A DNA stretch of 20,833 nt from Thermoanaerobacterales bacterium (GTDB lineage Bacteria; Actinomycetota; Acidimicrobiia; Acidimicrobiales; JACDCH01). The notes below the pieces were generated by a model. The model ran no database searches. It saw only the letters and a program-made list of their open reading frames with translations, and was not told the origin of the DNA. The translations under genes and the position numbers were made by a program. How positions within the stretch are numbered: the stretch's first letter is position 1; the number at the start of each line of letters is the position of its first letter. Shown piece after piece: positions 20,642 to 20,833 of this stretch. The DNA lies in contig PKRH01000059.1 in assembly GCA_017577565.1 (NCBI GenBank), forward strand, positions 1 to 20,833. The letters are read 5' to 3'.

Positions 20642-20833
20642 CGGGGGGGCGCCCCCCCCCCCCCCCCCCGGGGGGGGGGGGGGGGGGGGGCCCCCCCCCC
20701 CCCCGCGGCGGGCCGGCCAGCGCGCGGCGCCCGCGGCGGCCGCCGCCCCCCCCCCCCCCGCCCCGCCCGCGGGGCGGCCCCCCCACCCCCGCGCGGGGGC
20801 GGGGCGGAGCGCGCGCCCCGGGGGGGCGCCGCG
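20641..20833. other. G/C homopolymer runs, probable degraded contig end
   Basis: Long runs of C and G alternate, and between them the sequence is only G/C-rich noise. The CMD-like reading frame loses all family resemblance exactly where the runs start. This is best read as sequencing or assembly error, not biology. Confidence 0.8.

Overview
This is a very GC-rich window of an actinobacterial chromosome. The signs are strong G/C third-codon bias, many GTG starts, several starts that look leaderless behind TANNNT hexamers, and families typical of Actinomycetota (DUF7144, MmyB-type regulators, MalT-like LuxR regulators, TY-Chap). Acidimicrobiia would fit, but that is a guess from gene content. 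No rRNA, tRNA, CRISPR array, transposase or integrase was seen. The last ~190 bases are G/C homopolymer runs and look like a degraded contig end.

Region 1 (1-5462) is CoA-ester metabolism. A partial DUF35 protein and its TetR regulator are on the minus strand, divergent from an acyl-CoA dehydrogenase. Convergent with that is a minus-strand block: two SDR dehydrogenases, then a MaoC hydratase coupled by a 4-base overlap to a CitE/HpcH-type CoA-ester lyase. The set (dehydrogenase, hydratase, 3-hydroxyacyl-CoA dehydrogenase-like SDR, lyase) fits a beta-oxidation-like or leucine/itaconate-type route. The exact substrate cannot be read from sequence.

Region 2 (5611-8336) holds a two-gene membrane unit (single-pass protein plus DUF421/YetF). 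It also holds a carbonyl-reductase-like SDR divergent from an MmyB-type HTH regulator, with a perfect 15-bp palindrome between them.

Region 3 (8337-14276) is accessory. Two type II toxin-antitoxin pairs (FitAB/VapBC-like, each with a candidate operator) bracket a Thr/Ser-linker lipoprotein, the C-terminal nuclease part of McrC, and a large DUF1998-type SF2 helicase lacking its first motor domain. The mcrC and helicase remnants lie head to head with both 5' ends missing. One deletion or a misassembly through a defence locus would explain this, and it is the most unusual feature here.

Region 4 (14302-20833) has a Tat-exported class V PLP enzyme and two divergent DUF7144 membrane proteins around a TY-Chap protein. 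It ends with a MalT-like LuxR regulator flanked by two AhpD/CMD-like genes, the second cut off by the window end. The LuxR gene has a clear TTGCGG-N17-TACGCT promoter, placing its start at an in-frame GTG 36 bases downstream of the longest-ORF TTG.
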